Shown: positions 1 to 10,483, counted from the first letter of the stretch. The stretch is DNA of 64,000 nucleotides from Combretum micranthum (GCA_024138025.1 JAMXBD010000811.1:558001-622000), one strand, 5' to 3'. Program-made: numbers and translations. The notes: generated from the sequence alone by a model not told the origin.

Positions 1-1020
1 TTTAATGCAAATTTAAAGTAACATATATTTTTAATATATCTATAACACTAGCTAAAGAAAATCATTCGTTTACATTAATTACATATTTATTTATAATATT
101 CTTTTCTTATAACATATTTAAATTTATGTTATACCAATTAAATGATTGGGCATGTTTTAAACTCAATTATACCACTTTATTTTAATTTGATGCATGTCTA
201 CTAGTTTCAGGAAGAATTTAAAATTAATAAAATAGGAAAACATATTGGAAAACTTTTGAGACATGTAAAAGATTGCTTGTTTAATGTTATTATATATATA
301 ATACACTTCATAGTGTATTATGTAAAATATAAATACGAAAATTATATATATATACAACATTTATATTTATAAATAGCATTAATATGATTAAAAATATAAT
401 TTACATTTCATAAATTGGAATAGAATGACAATTTCTCCTAATAAATCTACAAATTAAAATCTTACTCAGTTTCCTTTCAAAAATGCATCTAAACAAAAGA
501 ATGTCATTAAAATTTACAATTTTGATTCTATTTCGAGTTTATTCTAACAGACCATATGCATATGTAATATTAGAGTGAAATTTTACATGTCACTCTAATA
601 TTTAATGTTTAAGAATTATAAATAAATAAGATGACTCTTATTTTTTTTCACTTTTTTTATGTGAAGCGATTCGGTTTGGGTTCAAATGGTCTGGCTCGGT
701 TCAATCCCTCGAATCGAATTATAACTATTCAAACTCTTCCTAAACCGAATCGCAAACTGAATTAAAATATAAAAAAAAAAATCGTATTTTACGATTTGAT
801 TTAATTGGGTTCAATCAACAGCTCTACTTTCCACTATATATCATGATAATATTGCTTTTTTTCCCTATCATTCATTGAAACACGTGATGTATTGATAATA
901 TTGAATCTTTTTCCTATATGACACTTTAACTCAAATCATTAAACCTATTTAGCTCTAATATCAAACGTTATAAGGAGAACATCACAGGTTAAAACTATTC
1001 TAATAGATGAAAGTTCAATT
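1..1020. other. AT-rich intergenic DNA, no gene seen
   Basis: No coding region is supportable here. The stretch does not resemble the first part of intron 2 in TPS copy 2 (49,188-49,370), so the duplication that includes TPS copy 1 begins to the right of it. The one structured piece is an imperfect inverted repeat: GCGATTCGGTTTGG near 666 is answered by CCTAAACCGAATCGC near 738, with a poly-A stretch just after. It may be a decayed MITE. Confidence 0.6.
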
Positions 1021-1059
1021 GCCTAGCCTGGTAGAACCTAGATACATTTATTGTGTGTC

Positions 1060-2839
1060 CTACGCCTTAAATGTGAAGACAGGCATAGACCCTGTCACAT
1101 GGACAGGCTAAGGAGGGACCAACACCCATTCGACCCTAGTGCGGCTAGATCCAGGATCCTAATTTTGGGTATTTATTCTTTTTTTTTTCCCACGTAAAAT
1201 AATGTCATGAATAATATTTAAATTTTATTAAAATATATAATTAAATATTTTAATTTTAAAATTAATCAATTTAATAAATAAACTTTGAAATTGATCAGTT
1301 TAATATTTGAAAAGATTTTTCGTATTCACTAATAATACCTCCACTAAATTTCTTTAAATAATAAATTGATTTCATGGTTTTCTACATATTAAATTGATTG
1401 ATTTCAAAGTTTAGATATATAATTACATATTTTATCAAAGTTTAGATAGTATTCATGATATTATCGCTTCCCGATGTGAATGAAAACAAATACCACCAAA
1501 CACAATAATAATAATATTGATAATAATAATAATTTTCTTTACTTCAATCTCTACTTCGGCATTAAATGAAAGAGTGGAGCTCCATGTACCCATTAAACTG
1601 AAGGTTATGAAAAGATGAGGTTTTTGGTGTCATTATTATATTGCGGCTTTGGATGACTTGACAAGTCAGGTTTAAGCTAACGTCTACATCCGGTCGAGTT
1701 TGGTGAGGAGCAGGTACGCGTTGTACTTTCGTAGTTTTCCACTGGAGGCAAACCCTAGGATCGTTGTGGGTCTTGACCCATGCCCTATGAGTCAAACCTA
1801 ACCCATGCCATTGTCCAGGAGCATGCGACCTTGAAGGTTTTGAAGAGTCCAACTCAGAAAATAATTAAACCTATGTGAGATTTAAAAATGATCCTGTCAG
1901 GTAACTTAAATTTCTCTCAATCTTTGTAGAACCAAAACCGATGCAGAATTAGTCCAAAAGATTCGAAATACTTTTACGACTTAAAAATGATCCTATCAAT
2001 TTACTTAAATTTATCTCAATCTTTATTAAATTTACTAATTAACGATATTAGCACGTGTGAGGGTTGATATTACAAATAAAAAAATTACCATTATTTGGAG
2101 AATCTAAATCAGTTCACTACATGGCATATAAACAATTAGTCCATCATAAATTTGCACCACCAACCACTATGTGTAGGAAAGGAGATAATCTTATCACGTA
2201 TTCATATGTACTTTACTTGACTAGATAATCTTCAAGTAATTATTAAGGTCATTGGATACATTCAAAATTTAAATTTCTCAAAATATATGCTTTTTTGCAA
2301 AATAAAGTATATGTATGAGGTCATTATACTTTATACCCATACAAGAACTTTTACTCTAATACATATAGGGTACAAATTTTGAGGTATTCAAAATTCACCC
2401 TATAAAAAATTATTGATTATTATTTTTAAATAAAAATAAATAATAATCCATATTTTTAAGCCAATAAATATTACAATAAAATAAAAAGTCAAAGCACAAG
2501 GTAAAAAACCTATATAGTCTCTCACATTTTTGTTTTTCTTTTCATTCTTCCTCCCCATTTTTCTCTTAGTTATGGTTCATTTCATTCTTCTTATTCTTCC
2601 CCATGTGATAGGTAGCTTGTACCCTATAAATTTCAAAAGATTTAGGCTTCTGGGCAGTCCAATATTCTATACGATAGATTTCAAATAAAAAAAATTGGAA
2701 ATTTGTATGTTATAACATTGAGTATAAATGAAATTTTATACCCTACCCATTTTTGTTTTGGTCATCCCACTAGCAAGTTGGCATATTGTAATCGTCCAAA
2801 TGATAATAACTAACTTATTGAGTCTACGATATTGTGCAG
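1060..2839 (+). other. Remnant of TPS intron 2 upstream of copy 1 exon 3
   Basis: This stretch aligns over most of its length with intron 2 of TPS copy 2 (about 49,375-50,927). Shared landmarks are CATGGACAGGCT near 1,099 and 49,468, the AT-rich 1.2-1.45 kb part against 49.55-49.8 kb, ACCCATGCC near 1,776 and 49,860, and the block just before the exon 3 acceptor. Homology fades near 1,020-1,060. Exons 1 and 2 should lie further left and are absent, so copy 1 was either cut at this point or its intron 2 was interrupted and the 5' exons lie outside the window. Confidence 0.75.
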
Positions 2840-3218
2840 ATCTTTTTAGCATGTTCAAAAATGAACAACGCAATTTTAGTGAATCTCATGAGAAAGACAT
2901 ACAAGGACTACTATGCTTGTATGAAGCTAGCCAAATGAGGATACATGGAGAAGATATTCTCGAAGAGGCACTTGAATTTTCTATTGCTCACTTGCAATCG
3001 GCCTTAGAAACCCAATTAATGAGCCCTTCCCTTAAAGCCCAAGTGATACATGCAATGAAACAACCGATACACAAGGGATTACCTAGGTTGGAGTCTAGAT
3101 GCTATTTTCTAATCTACCAACAAGACCCTTCCCATGATGGTGCCCTATTGACCTTGGCCAAAATAGATTTTAACCTAGTGCAAAAACAACACAGAGAAGA
3201 ACTTCATGAAATTTCAAG
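2840..3218 (+). CDS. TPS copy 1 exon 3
   Basis: The acceptor is ...GTGCAG and the donor is AG|GTACAC. The exon enters in phase 1 (AT completes an Asp codon begun in exon 2) and leaves in phase 2 (AG of Arg). It reads LFSMFKNEQ...LLCLYEASQMRIHGEDILEEALEF...IHKGLPRLESR...LLTLAKIDFNLVQ...ISR, the typical N-terminal alpha-helical TPS domain. It is 379 nt long, identical to the copy 2 exon. An upstream ATG at 2,728 is in frame but lies in the intron and is unlikely to be a real start. Confidence 0.88.
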
Positions 3219-3582
3219 GTACACTTTGCTATTCACAAAATAACCTAAAACTATTTATCAATTATAGATAGATTTCTTGAACTCCAAAAACATATCTTTA
3301 TTAATCCGTCATAAATTTTGAAATATTACACATATGTATGAAAGGTTGCTATTACCTAAACATTGTAAATATTAATACTCCTTTCAACAATGATTTTGGA
3401 GTTTTAGCAAAACTACAAGGATTTGTACATATTTTCAAATGGTGATAGAGTAAGAATTCCATAGTCTATGGAATATATATATATATATATACACACTAAA
3501 TAATGGCTTTATACTGCAATCATCCCCAATTTTAATTTGAAATGCTATAATTTGACAATTTTAATTCTAATACTATGGTTAG

Positions 3583-3801
3583 GTGGTGGAAGGAACTAGA
3601 CTTCAAGACAAAATTGCCATTTGCAAGAGATCGAGTTGTGGAATGCTTTTTTTGGGTATCAAGTGTTTACTTTGAGCCTAAATATGGGGTTGCAAGGAAA
3701 ATATTTGCTAAAGTACTTGCAATAACCTCAATCTTGGATGATGTTTATGATGCTTATGGAACAATAGATGAATTGAAACTATTCACCGATGCAATTGAAA
3801 G
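3583..3801 (+). CDS. TPS copy 1 exon 4 (DDxxD exon)
   Basis: Starts after TTAG and ends at GAA AG|GT, 219 nt as in other TPS genes. It carries RWWKELDF at its start, the RDR diphosphate-handling motif (AGA GAT CGA at 3626-3634) and the aspartate-rich Mg2+ site DDVYD at 3737-3751. The seven-T run at 3647-3653 keeps the frame; the same run has only six Ts in copy 2. Confidence 0.9.
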
Positions 3802-3899
3802 GTCTCTTTGCACCCATAAATTAACTATTTTGTTGCATATTTGTTATATTGCTTCAATGTTGTTTACTTCTAATGTGATTATATTTCTATGATTATTAG

Positions 3900-4038
3900 A
3901 TGGGAGATAAGTTCTCTGGATAAATTGCCAAACTATATGCAAATACTGTACAGAGCTCTTCTTGATACTTACGATCGTGTTGGTAATATCCTATTTGAGC
4001 AAGAAAGATCAAGATACTTATACTATGCAAAAGAGGCT
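3900..4038 (+). CDS. TPS copy 1 exon 5
   Basis: Preceded by a very short intron (98 bp) ending ATTATTAG and followed by donor GTAAGT. It encodes WEISSLDKLPNYMQ...LYYAKEA, the helix region after DDxxD, in 139 nt. It has one codon more than copy 2, with an Arg at TACGATCGTGTT where copy 2 reads TATGATGTT. Confidence 0.87.
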
Positions 4039-4250
4039 GTAAGTTTAACTTTTTTATGTTTTTTATGTGTCCATTCGATTCATTATTTAATAATTCAAAT
4101 CTTGTTAAATTACCTTCTATAACCATTTTAACAATGAAATAATGGATTGGCAGTGTCCATAATTTTTACATGGGTGAAGTTGCAATTCTCATTTGTATGA
4201 AATCTAAAAGTAATTGTAACTATAACCCATTTTTATTCTAATATTTGTAG

Positions 4251-4499
4251 ATGAAGAATTTGGTTCGAAACTATTTGGACGAGTCACACTGGCTTCATCA
4301 ACAAAAAATACCATCATTGGAGGAGTACCTGTCAATTTCATTGATTACTGTTGCCTACCCTATGATGGTAACCACAGCCTTTATAGGAATGGGAAGTATT
4401 GTGACTGAAGATGTTTTAGAGTGGTCATTGAAAAACCCTAAGATAGTGAAAGCCTCAGCTGCAATTTGTCGACTTACTGCTGATATAGTTACTCACAAG
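4251..4499 (+). CDS. TPS copy 1 exon 6 (NSE/DTE exon, first ligand lost)
   Basis: 83 codons in phase 0, from MKNLVRNYLDE to DIVTHK. The exon should end with the NSE/DTE motif (N/D)D(I/V)x(S/T)xxxE, whose Glu is in exon 7. It reads A-D-I-V-T-H-K-F-E across the junction. The first position, a direct Mg2+ ligand in characterised synthases, is Ala (GCT at 4479-4481). The Thr and Glu ligands are kept. Confidence 0.88.
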
Positions 4500-4732
4500 G
4501 TAAATTTAATTATTTATGTCTTAAAATTATAGTACAAGTAAAGCTACTTGATGTCTTAAGTAGACATTTTTTATTTTTTTGGCCAAGTCTTAGGTAGACT
4601 TTGAATGGACCTATTTTAGAAACATTTTCCATTTAGTTTGCAACACATAGGATTTTCTTTTAAAAAAAAACTAGTTCAGTTTCTTAAAATGGTATTAGAT
4701 GTCAAAAGTTGAATAAAAAGTTTTTCTAAAAT

Positions 4733-4943
4733 TAGGATCTGTTTGGTTAGTTAGTTTTTTGTTGGTTTGGTATTTATTTGAATCAAATTACTTATTAAAA
4801 AATAGATACAGGTAAAAAACAGATATATTTACTCGTAAACAAATTAAATATACCATATGCAAATTAGACACAAATAAGATACGGATATAAATTATATATA
4901 AATACAAATACAGATGAAAATTAGATAATTCAAACAGACCCTA
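4733..4943. mobile_element. MITE with TAGG(A/G)TCTGTTTG ends in TPS intron 6
   Basis: The left end TAGGATCTGTTTG is answered by CAAACAGACCCTA on the right, a 13-bp terminal inverted repeat with one mismatch. The body is AT-rich and non-coding. A decayed version is in the same intron of copy 2 (about 52,795-53,000), so it was present before the block duplicated. Related sequence recurs at 6.17-6.35, 57.4-57.6, 59.7 and 61.5 kb. The ends and size suggest a hAT-type MITE; I could not define a clear target duplication. Confidence 0.6.
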
Positions 4944-5337
4944 AATACTCTATAACCTACCTATCACCTCTTAAATGATATCATGCTTGCTTTCTTCCTA
5001 TAAATTCTAAACTTTTAGCTATAATAATGTAAAGCCTCAAAAAGGGACAATATTTTTTATTATTTTCTATTTAGTTAAGCTAGTATTTCAACCCATATTA
5101 CAAGTTGGTTACATGCAACACAAGTGTATTCTTTTAATTTTTTGCAATTTACTGTTTTGATTTTAATTTTGTACCATTCAATTTCTTTACTTAAACATCA
5201 CATATGCTATAGACTTAAGCTCAAGAAATATAGGGAGTTAAGTAGAAATACCAATTACTATTTTAAAGCTAAATTATCTTAGTATATTTTAAATTGATAT
5301 GTTGAGATATGGTGCTACTACTATTTCACTATTGCAG

Positions 5338-5634
5338 TTCGAACGAAAAAGAGGCTATGTAACATCATCGATTGAATGCTACATGAAGCAATATAACGTG
5401 GATGAAGAACAAGCAGAAGAAGAAATTCGTAAACTAGTAGCTCATTCTTGGAAGGACATCAACGAAGAAATCCTTCGTCCATCATGCCGCTTTCCGATGT
5501 CTATCGTATTGCGAGTTCTCAACCTAGCTCGAGTAGCTGATTTCATGTATAAGGATGAGGATCACTATACTAATCCCCACATAATGTTAAAAGAAGTTAT
5601 AATCTCTTTATACGTTGATCCTGTTTTAATATGA
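5338..5634 (+). CDS. TPS copy 1 exon 7 (C-terminal)
   Basis: Acceptor ATTGCAG; 98 codons then TGA. It reads FERKRGYVTSSIECYMKQY...HSWKDINEEILRP...RVLNLARVADFMYKDEDHY...SLYVDPVLI. The second residue is the NSE Glu. It differs from the copy 2 exon at only six residues, all near the two ends. Confidence 0.9.
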   Translation, partial: FERKRGYVTSSIECYMKQYNVDEEQAEEEIRKLVAHSWKDINEEILRPSCRFPMSIVLRVLNLARVADFMYKDEDHYTNPHIMLKEVIISLYVDPVLI

Positions 5635-5679
5635 AATTAATTACATGTAGTTTACTTTGTAAGATGTACCTTTATATTG

Positions 5680-5685
5680 AATAAA
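5680..5685 (+). promoter_or_regulatory. Putative polyadenylation signal, TPS copy 1
   Basis: AATAAA 45 bp after the stop codon. The same hexamer is at the equivalent place after copy 2 (53,598). Confidence 0.5.
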
Positions 5686-6411
5686 CACCGCAAGAGAGCT
5701 GGGTTTTACAAATAAAATTTTTATCTTTAAACATAAATTTATGTCATAAAAATTATCGTCACTAATTGTTTTTATAAAAATATAACTTTTTTATTAATTT
5801 TTCATCACAAAATTTCCATTTCTAAAAGTTAATTTTTTGGTAGTGAAATTGGCGTACCAATTGTATGAGTAGTTTGTATCTCCCTTTCTCATTTTGATGT
5901 GGAGAAAATTACATACTAGCATTTAGGCCTTGAAAGATATCTTCTAAGTGGAAAATATATCATATGTACTTGAGATGTTTAATGTGCTTATTTAGAAGAC
6001 CAAAGCTAAAATTTGTTTGTATGCAAAACACAACATAATAAACATGCAGGAATGCTAGAAGGAAAGGACAACCGAACGCGTTTTAATTATACTTCTACTA
6101 GTTTTATCGTATTAAAATGCTTAAGTTGCATGTGAGGGTGTGGCTTCGAGACGGATCTATTTGAATTATCTTGTTTTTATTTATATCTTATCTGAATTTG
6201 ATTTACATCTCTATTTTATATAAATTTGATTTATTTATATGTAAAAATATTTATTTTTCATCTATATTTATTCTTTAACAAACATTTATTCAAAAATAAT
6301 ATAAATGTGATAAGAAAAACCAGGAAAAAAAAAGATAAAACAAATTAAACAGACCCATGAATGTACTTCCGACATCGAGCATGTGGAAATTAGGAAATGT
6401 ACAATGGTAAG

Positions 6412-7268
6412 TAGACATCATCACGGGTCGGTTCCGAACAGGGAACCGACCTGACCCATCACCGGCGGTTCCTGAACGAGAACCGGCCGGCAATGGTGGG
6501 TCTAAACCAGTAAAGGACCCGTCAGTTCTGACGGGTACTTACGGTTCCATCCCTAAAAACCGCATGTCCCGGCGGTTTTGAAACCGTCGATTCAAGAACC
6601 GGTAGAACCGGCGGTTCTGCACCATAAAAATTATAAAAAAAAGTAAGAAAAAAAGAAAATAAAATTATAAAAATTTGTAATTATAAAATAAATATTTAAA
6701 ACTATTTTTGTATAAATAATAAAAAATTTATTTCCTATTCACAATATTGAATGTATTATTATTAACAACACAAGTAATAAATACATTTGAAATCATAATT
6801 GTTAAATTTATGTAGACTTCTAATCAAGTAGACTTTCTTTCTTAACAATGTGTGATTCGTTTTTTGTTATTGAGAATTATTTATATCTTTGAATATTTTA
6901 TAGTGTCACATTGCTAATATAACAACTAAAAAAGTGCAAGTAATTATATATAAATAAATACATAATTATAGAATTTCTTTTAACTAATACTATGAACAAT
7001 TATTGTTAGGTTCAATGTTATTTCAAGTTAAAAATTTATTTTGCATTTTTTCTTAGTTAAATTAAGTAAATTATTTAATTGATTTTTTATTTTTTTCATG
7101 GTTCCCGGTTCCTCTAGAATGTAAACCGAACCGTGAGAACCAGCGGTTCTTAAGAACTGGGAACCGGACCAACTCCCACGTGTCCAGTTCCGGTTCCATC
7201 ACTTTTGAAACTGTGAACCGGTGGTTTGGGTTCGGTTTCAGACCCGAACCGGACCGTGACGATGTCTA
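6412..7268. mobile_element. Non-autonomous hAT-like DNA transposon, 857 bp
   Basis: Terminal inverted repeats start TAGACATCATCACGGGTCGG on the left and TAGACATCGTCACGGTCCGG (reverse complement) on the right. They are flanked by an 8-bp direct repeat, ATGGTAAG (6,404-6,411) and ATGGGAAG (7,269-7,276), with one mismatch. The 8-bp length is typical of hAT elements. Both subterminal regions are rich in short GGTTCC/GAACCGG motifs, as in many plant hAT elements, and the centre is AT-rich without a transposase frame. The matching place near copy 2 (about 54,249) lacks the element, so it arrived after the block duplication or was lost there. Confidence 0.82.
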
Positions 7269-7865
7269 ATGGGAAGTATGCATTTCATTTGCATAGCAAA
7301 CCGACACACCATGTTTTTCCCCGTCGGCAACAAAAAGATTGCATATAATAAATTTGTTATAATCCCCGTTCTACGTGAATTTTATATAAAATACACCTTA
7401 ATAAATATGATATATTTATATAAATTAATGCAATTAATAATTTAAACAATCAATACTTTAAAAATTAGATGAATTTGTTGCGTTAAGAAACCTATATAAG
7501 GATGTATATTACATATTATAATTTCTATGACTATTTATGATTATATAAAACAAATAGTATTTAATGAAATTATAATATTTTGCGTTATGAAATACAACTT
7601 CATATGCTAAAGGTTGCATTACTGTGCCTAGTTATGCATAATTGGCAACTTTTCGACAAATATTATTTTTATATAAAAAGTATACTTTTCTATTAATTGA
7701 AAAGGTATAAAATGACAAAAGTAGTAAGGCACATTCTAAATGAAAATATGTGAATAATAGAAGCTTTTGGCGGAAAAAAAAAAAAAAAGATGAAAAAGTC
7801 TAAAAAGAAATTGAAAAAATGTGGTGTTGTGTTGGGTATAAGCTTATGAGTTTACTAAAAGTTAG

Positions 7866-8632
7866 TATTGATGTAGTGGTATGAAAATGTAACATTAAAA
7901 ATATAATGAAAAATCTTATTGGCTTTTAAGAAAATATATAAGATATATAAGGAAAATATAAGCTGAAGTTCCAAATATATAGATTATAATAGAAAAGATA
8001 GAGGTAAGATGTAGTCTAAAAAGTACATAATAATTATAAAATTTGTTCACTTCAACGTAACAAATAAGCAGGGAATTGAATTCCAATTCCAATTCGATTG
8101 GAATGTATTAGGATTATATTGATTATTATGATGATATTCAATTGGTATAGAAAATAAAATAAGTAATTATTAGAATAAATAGTAAAACATCTATGATATC
8201 CCTTACCTTTATTATAAAGAGATGAAAAATATATAGGTGATATTTTCAAGACAATGTATTTACAACAAATTGGAAAATAAACAATTAATAACAATTTATA
8301 GGTGTGGAGACATAAATTTGTATGTACTATTTTAAAGTGAACACCGTAATATCAATTTACGTAAAACGAGAAAGGAATGAATAACAATTCATATTAAGTA
8401 ATCGAGCGAATAGTGGCAAACAACCTAGTCTCTCTCTCTCATATTTAAACAACATGGAAACATAAAATCTTTCATAAAATAAATTATGGAATTATCACCT
8501 CATAAATAAATTATTGTCTTTATAAAATCTTTCATAAAATAAATTATGGAATTATCACCTACTATAATAAATTACTATCTTTTAGAAGGAATGGATTAAT
8601 TTAACAAATTGAAATTACCCCAAAACTCCTAT
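7866..8632. repeat. AT-rich DNA with a 60-bp tandem duplication
   Basis: No gene. A unit containing ATAAAATCTTTCATAAAATA occurs at about 8,461-8,520 and again at 8,521-8,580, almost unchanged (both continue through GGAATTATCACCT). The part from 8,545 on resembles 44,155-44,225 (ATAATAAATTA, AGAAGGAATGGATTAATTT and CCAAAACTCCT have counterparts there). Confidence 0.6.
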
Positions 8633-9015
8633 GTTGTGTTTGGTATGCTAGAATAGAATAGCGATTCAAGTTACATTCCATTTCTTATGTTTGGATGCAT
8701 TTTTAAGCTAGAATCACAATTCCCTAGAATCGACGATTCTAGCTTTAAGGGGAATTCGATTCCGTCTTCACAAAGAGGGATTTCGATTCCATTCCAACTT
8801 CATTAATTGTGCAAAGTGTAATTACCCTTTATTTTATCACATATTTGTATTTACATTTATTACTAGGGATAATTTTGACAATATACTTTATAGTCATTCC
8901 ATTTCATTCCATTCCATGTAACCATCCAAAATATAGGAATGGATTTATCATTGCATAACTCATTCTATTCCAATCCATTCCATTCTAAACGATTTTTACA
9001 TACCAAATATGACAC
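8633..9015. mobile_element. MITE-like element with GTGTTTGGTATG ends
   Basis: The left end GTTGTGTTTGGTATG is matched by CATACCAAATATGAC at the right (12 of 15 positions inverted). The interior has repeated GGAATCG/CCATTCCATT pieces and no coding potential. The overall plan fits a short non-autonomous DNA element; the superfamily is unclear. Confidence 0.5.
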
Positions 9016-9039
9016 TAATATACTTGAATATATTAAACA

Positions 9040-9374
9040 AGGGTAATGTAGAAAATGGTATCTAAAATTTGCAAAAGGTTCAATTAAGTATATGAAGTTT
9101 GACTTTGAATAATTTGGTATCTAAAGCAAGTTTCTGCATACAGTTTTCCGCATACAGTTTTCCACATACAGTTTTCCTACCTGAAGTGAAAACTTAAAGT
9201 AGGAAAAATGTATGTGAAAACTTGCTTCGTATACCAAATTATTTAAAATTAAACTTCAAATACGTGATTGAACTTTTTGCACAAAGTTCAAGTATCAAAT
9301 TATTCAAAATCAAACTTCAAGTATTTTATTGGACTTTTCGCAAAAGTTTAAGTACCATATTTTACATTAACCCC
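9040..9374. mobile_element. MITE-like foldback element with about 90-bp inverted ends
   Basis: The left arm starts GGGTAATGTAGAAAATGGTA and the right arm ends TACCATATTTTACATTAACC. Each arm continues inward for about 90 bp with matching pieces such as TTTGACTTTGAATAATTTGG against CAAATTATTCAAAATCAAAC. The centre holds short repeats of CATACAGTTTTCC. No coding capacity. Confidence 0.65.
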
Positions 9375-9478
9375 ATCAAATATATCAAACTATTAGTAAT
9401 GTATTCCCATGCTCTAAGAATTCCTAATATTTTAAATTAATCATATAACAAAAGATTAAAAGCATTCAATTTCATATT

Positions 9479-9758
9479 AGGGTTAATATCACGAATTGTA
9501 CCTGAACTTTTACAAAATAAGCAAATAGGTATCTAAACTTTTATATTGATCAATTTAATACCTAAATTTTGAAATTAATTAATTTGGTACTTGAAAAAAA
9601 AACTTTTCATGTATATAAATGGTACGTCAATCAAGTTCTTTCATGTACTAAATTCATCAATTTCAAATTTTTCAGATACTAAAATGACCAATTTTAAAAT
9701 TCAAGTACTTAATTGTATATTTTATTAAACTTTACATAGCATTTTTTATATTAGCCCT
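9479..9758. mobile_element. MITE-like foldback, AGGGYTAATAT ends
   Basis: AGGGTTAATAT on the left and ATATTAGCCCT on the right form an 11-bp terminal inverted repeat with one mismatch. The interior is built from inverted variants of 'TACCTAAATTTTGAAATTAA'. Similar interior sequence occurs in TPS intron 2 (1.2-1.45 and 49.55-49.8 kb) and at 55.44-55.67 kb, so the family is common locally. Confidence 0.6.
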
Positions 9759-9867
9759 TTCCTATTATTATATGAGAAAATATTCTTTAAAAATCTTATA
9801 TCATAAAATTGCAAGAGAAGTTTTAAATTTAAATTACAATTATTAGCCAAAAAAGTAGTAGGGAAGA

Positions 9868-10143
9868 GACCCTTTTTGGTATCTAAATTTTGACAAAGTA
9901 GATTTAGATATGTGAACTTTTAAAGAGTCCAATTCTATATATAATTAAACTTTTCATGTTCATTTTCACTATCCCACTATTTTATTATTTCTTGAAATAA
10001 TTGACATGTGCCAAGTAGCGATTGAGTGTGGTAGTGTTTAGAGGCACAAAAAGTTCAATTAGGTATAAAATTAGACTTTTTAAAAGTTAAGGTACATATA
10101 ATTATCCATTTCGTCAAAATTCAAATACCAAAGAAAGCCTTTT
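9868..10143. mobile_element. MITE-like foldback, about 70-bp inverted ends
   Basis: Left arm TTTGGTATCTAAATTTTGAC is answered near the right end by GTCAAAATTCAAATACCAAA, and further in AACTTTTAAAGAGTCCAATT by AATTAGACTTTTTAAAAGTT. No coding frame is present. From here to 10,440 I see only AT-rich intergenic DNA. Confidence 0.62.
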
Positions 10144-10483
10144 CCATAATAGTAGTATATTATGATCACACATTACAACAACTTCATGATTGATTTATTA
10201 TTTACCAAATAATATAGATGGATTATCATACGCGGAGCATCTATTTATAGTGTTTGTGGAAGATTCACAGGTGCTCTCTATCGCTAGTAGTAATCAATAG
10301 TCTAATCATTGAGATGGAATAGTGGCTACGTTGATTGCTTAGTCACATATAATTGCTGATAAAAATTTTTTATGTTGACAGTTTTATAAATACTATGTAA
10401 CATTTTCATTTAATACTTGCTTGCCACTCACATAAATAACTAACGTATTGCACTCCTTTTTCATCAAGATGCTACTGTTATTC

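Larger units (their letters stand above)
2840..5634 (+). pseudogene. Sesquiterpene synthase (TPS-a type) copy 1, exons 3-7, 5' truncated
   Basis: Terpene synthases of this family ionise farnesyl diphosphate in the cytosol and cyclise it to a sesquiterpene. Exons by splice signals and family structure: 2840-3218, 3583-3801, 3900-4038, 4251-4499 and 5338-5634 (stop TGA). Exon lengths 379, 219, 139, 249 and 297 match the conserved TPS pattern, and every intron is GT-AG. The joined exons are open throughout. Visible motifs are [11 protein letters not shown] (codons from 3626), DDVYD (3737-3751) and a C-terminal SLYVDPVLI. The NSE/DTE metal motif is altered: its first Asp is Ala (4479-4481). Exons 1-2, which encode the RxR/RPx8W N-terminal part, are not in the window. 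I call it a pseudogene or partial gene; if 5' exons exist upstream, only the NSE change argues against activity. Confidence 0.85.
5635..7865. repeat. 3' flank of TPS copy 1, duplicated at 53,553-54,815
   Basis: The non-coding 3' flank aligns with the copy 2 flank. Shared landmarks are GAAAGATATCTT near 5,932, GACATCGAGCATGTGG near 6,371, AGCAAACCGACACACC near 7,296 and ATAGAAGCTTTTGGCG near 7,756. Alignment fades past 7,865. The block is about 0.9 kb longer here, mainly because of the hAT-like insertion at 6,412-7,268. Confidence 0.75.

Noticed and set aside
1562..1852. 96-codon open frame on the minus strand
   Set aside because: Located in TPS intron 2 sequence, with no family resemblance, and not kept in the duplicate at 49.8 kb.
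2728..2839. Open stretch upstream of TPS copy 1 exon 3 beginning MKFYTLPIFVLVIPLASW, looking like a signal peptide fused to the TPS
   Set aside because: It lies in intron 2, matches the intron of copy 2 (where the frame is broken), and the proper acceptor GTGCAG lies at its end. The hydrophobic look is chance.
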